A stretch of DNA of 6,177 nt, taken from positions 1 to 6,177 of the forward strand of contig JAQCJA010000297.1 of NCBI GenBank assembly GCA_027593305.1. Reading direction: 5' to 3'. Under the pieces are notes generated by a model. It did no database searches, was not told the DNA's origin, and saw only the letters and a program-made list of their open reading frames with translations. The stretch comes from a bacterium. GTDB taxonomy: Bacteria > Latescibacterota > UBA2968 > UBA8231. Position numbers and translations under genes: made by a program. Shown piece by piece: positions 5,917 to 6,177 of the stretch; within the stretch, counting starts at the first letter, position 1, and each line of letters begins with the position of its first letter.

Positions 5917-6177
5917 ATGGAGGACATTGCGCGTAGCGTCGGGTGCGACTTGCCAGAGGTTGTTTCCTATCACTCAGAGGTCGCCGGGGACGACTTGGAA
6001 AGGCCAGACGTTGTTGGAAGCAGCGCCACCGGCGAAGAGGTGATAATCCTGGAGGGGAAGTTCGATGCCGGATTGACGAAGAACCAGCCGAACAGCTATC
6101 TGTCTCGCCTGAGCCTGTTGCACGAATCGTTGTTTGAGGGATTGAAGGGGGCACGTGGTTTTGCTAGTTGCTGTAAT
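5917..6177 (+). CDS. PD-(D/E)XK nuclease-like protein, partial, runs off right edge
   Basis: The frame is open from ATG 5917 to the window end, 87 codons without a stop. It reads DLPEVVSYHSEVAGDD, then ERPDVVG, EEVIILEGKFDAGLT and KNQPNSYLSRL. The spacing Asp31 (RPD), 14 residues, then Glu46-Gly-Lys48 after a hydrophobic strand (VIIL) is the PD-(D/E)XK nuclease signature. The 'E-x-K-F-x-A-G-L-T-x-x-Q-P-x-x-Y-L-x-x-L' tail is typical of a group of uncharacterised proteins with that fold, often found in accessory regions. After 6105 (SLLHESLFEGLK) I no longer recognise the family. The frame also stays open upstream of the ATG, where LVLQHSDVCRRA reads plausibly as more of this protein, so the true N-terminus may be missing and ATG 5917 may be only nominal; there is no clear ribosome binding site. 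Hand-counted G+C over 5941-6177 is about 55%, below the operon. DNA cleavage is inferred only. Confidence 0.62.
   Translation, partial: MEDIARSVGCDLPEVVSYHSEVAGDDLERPDVVGSSATGEEVIILEGKFDAGLTKNQPNSYLSRLSLLHESLFEGLKGARGFASCCN

Noticed and set aside
1..6177. CRISPR array, tRNA, rRNA, insertion sequence or phage genes
   Set aside because: I saw no regularly spaced identical repeats, no cloverleaf-like or rRNA-like sequence, no transposase motifs and no terminal inverted repeats.

Overview
The window is G+C-rich (about two thirds G+C in the gene-dense part, by hand count of sample lines) and looks like bacterial chromosome or metagenome-assembled sequence. The best taxonomic hint is the C-terminal module of a secreted kelch protein (YPNPFN at 3296-3313, then a short all-beta domain). 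This module is typical of the Fibrobacteres-Chlorobi-Bacteroidetes superphylum and related high-G+C candidate phyla (Latescibacteria, Eisenbacteria, KSB1, Gemmatimonadetes). A gingipain-like (peptidase C25) N-terminus on the left edge fits the same group. I infer a high-G+C member or relative of that superphylum; the species cannot be named.

Layout. (1) 1-713, minus strand: the 5' end of a secreted gingipain-like peptidase that runs off the left edge. (2) 714-821: a divergent intergenic region. (3) 822-4701, plus strand: three tightly packed genes, namely a multi-pass GT39/PMT_2-type glycosyltransferase, a secreted six-repeat kelch propeller with a C-terminal sorting-type domain, and a membrane-anchored SGNH hydrolase. 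The first junction has a 5-nt gap and the second an ATGA overlap, so they almost certainly share a transcript. (4) 4798-5338: a MOSC-domain gene with a good ribosome binding site but a broken reading frame near 4996-5003. (5) 5339-5657: about 320 bases with no gene I can support. (6) 5658-5900: the N-terminal part of a PepSY-type membrane protein that loses its family character near 5880. (7) 5917-6177: the start of a PD-(D/E)XK nuclease-like protein in another frame, lower in G+C and running off the right edge.

The left two thirds read as a coherent cell-envelope locus: a lipid-linked-sugar glycosyltransferase, an SGNH enzyme of the kind that adds or removes acyl groups on surface glycans, an exported beta-propeller with a sorting-type tail, and a divergent exported C25 peptidase. 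A joint role in surface glycan or surface protein modification is inference from gene order and families. The right third is eroded: a frameshift, a probable gene-fragment junction and a G+C drop suggest decay, rearrangement, transfer, or assembly error near a contig end.
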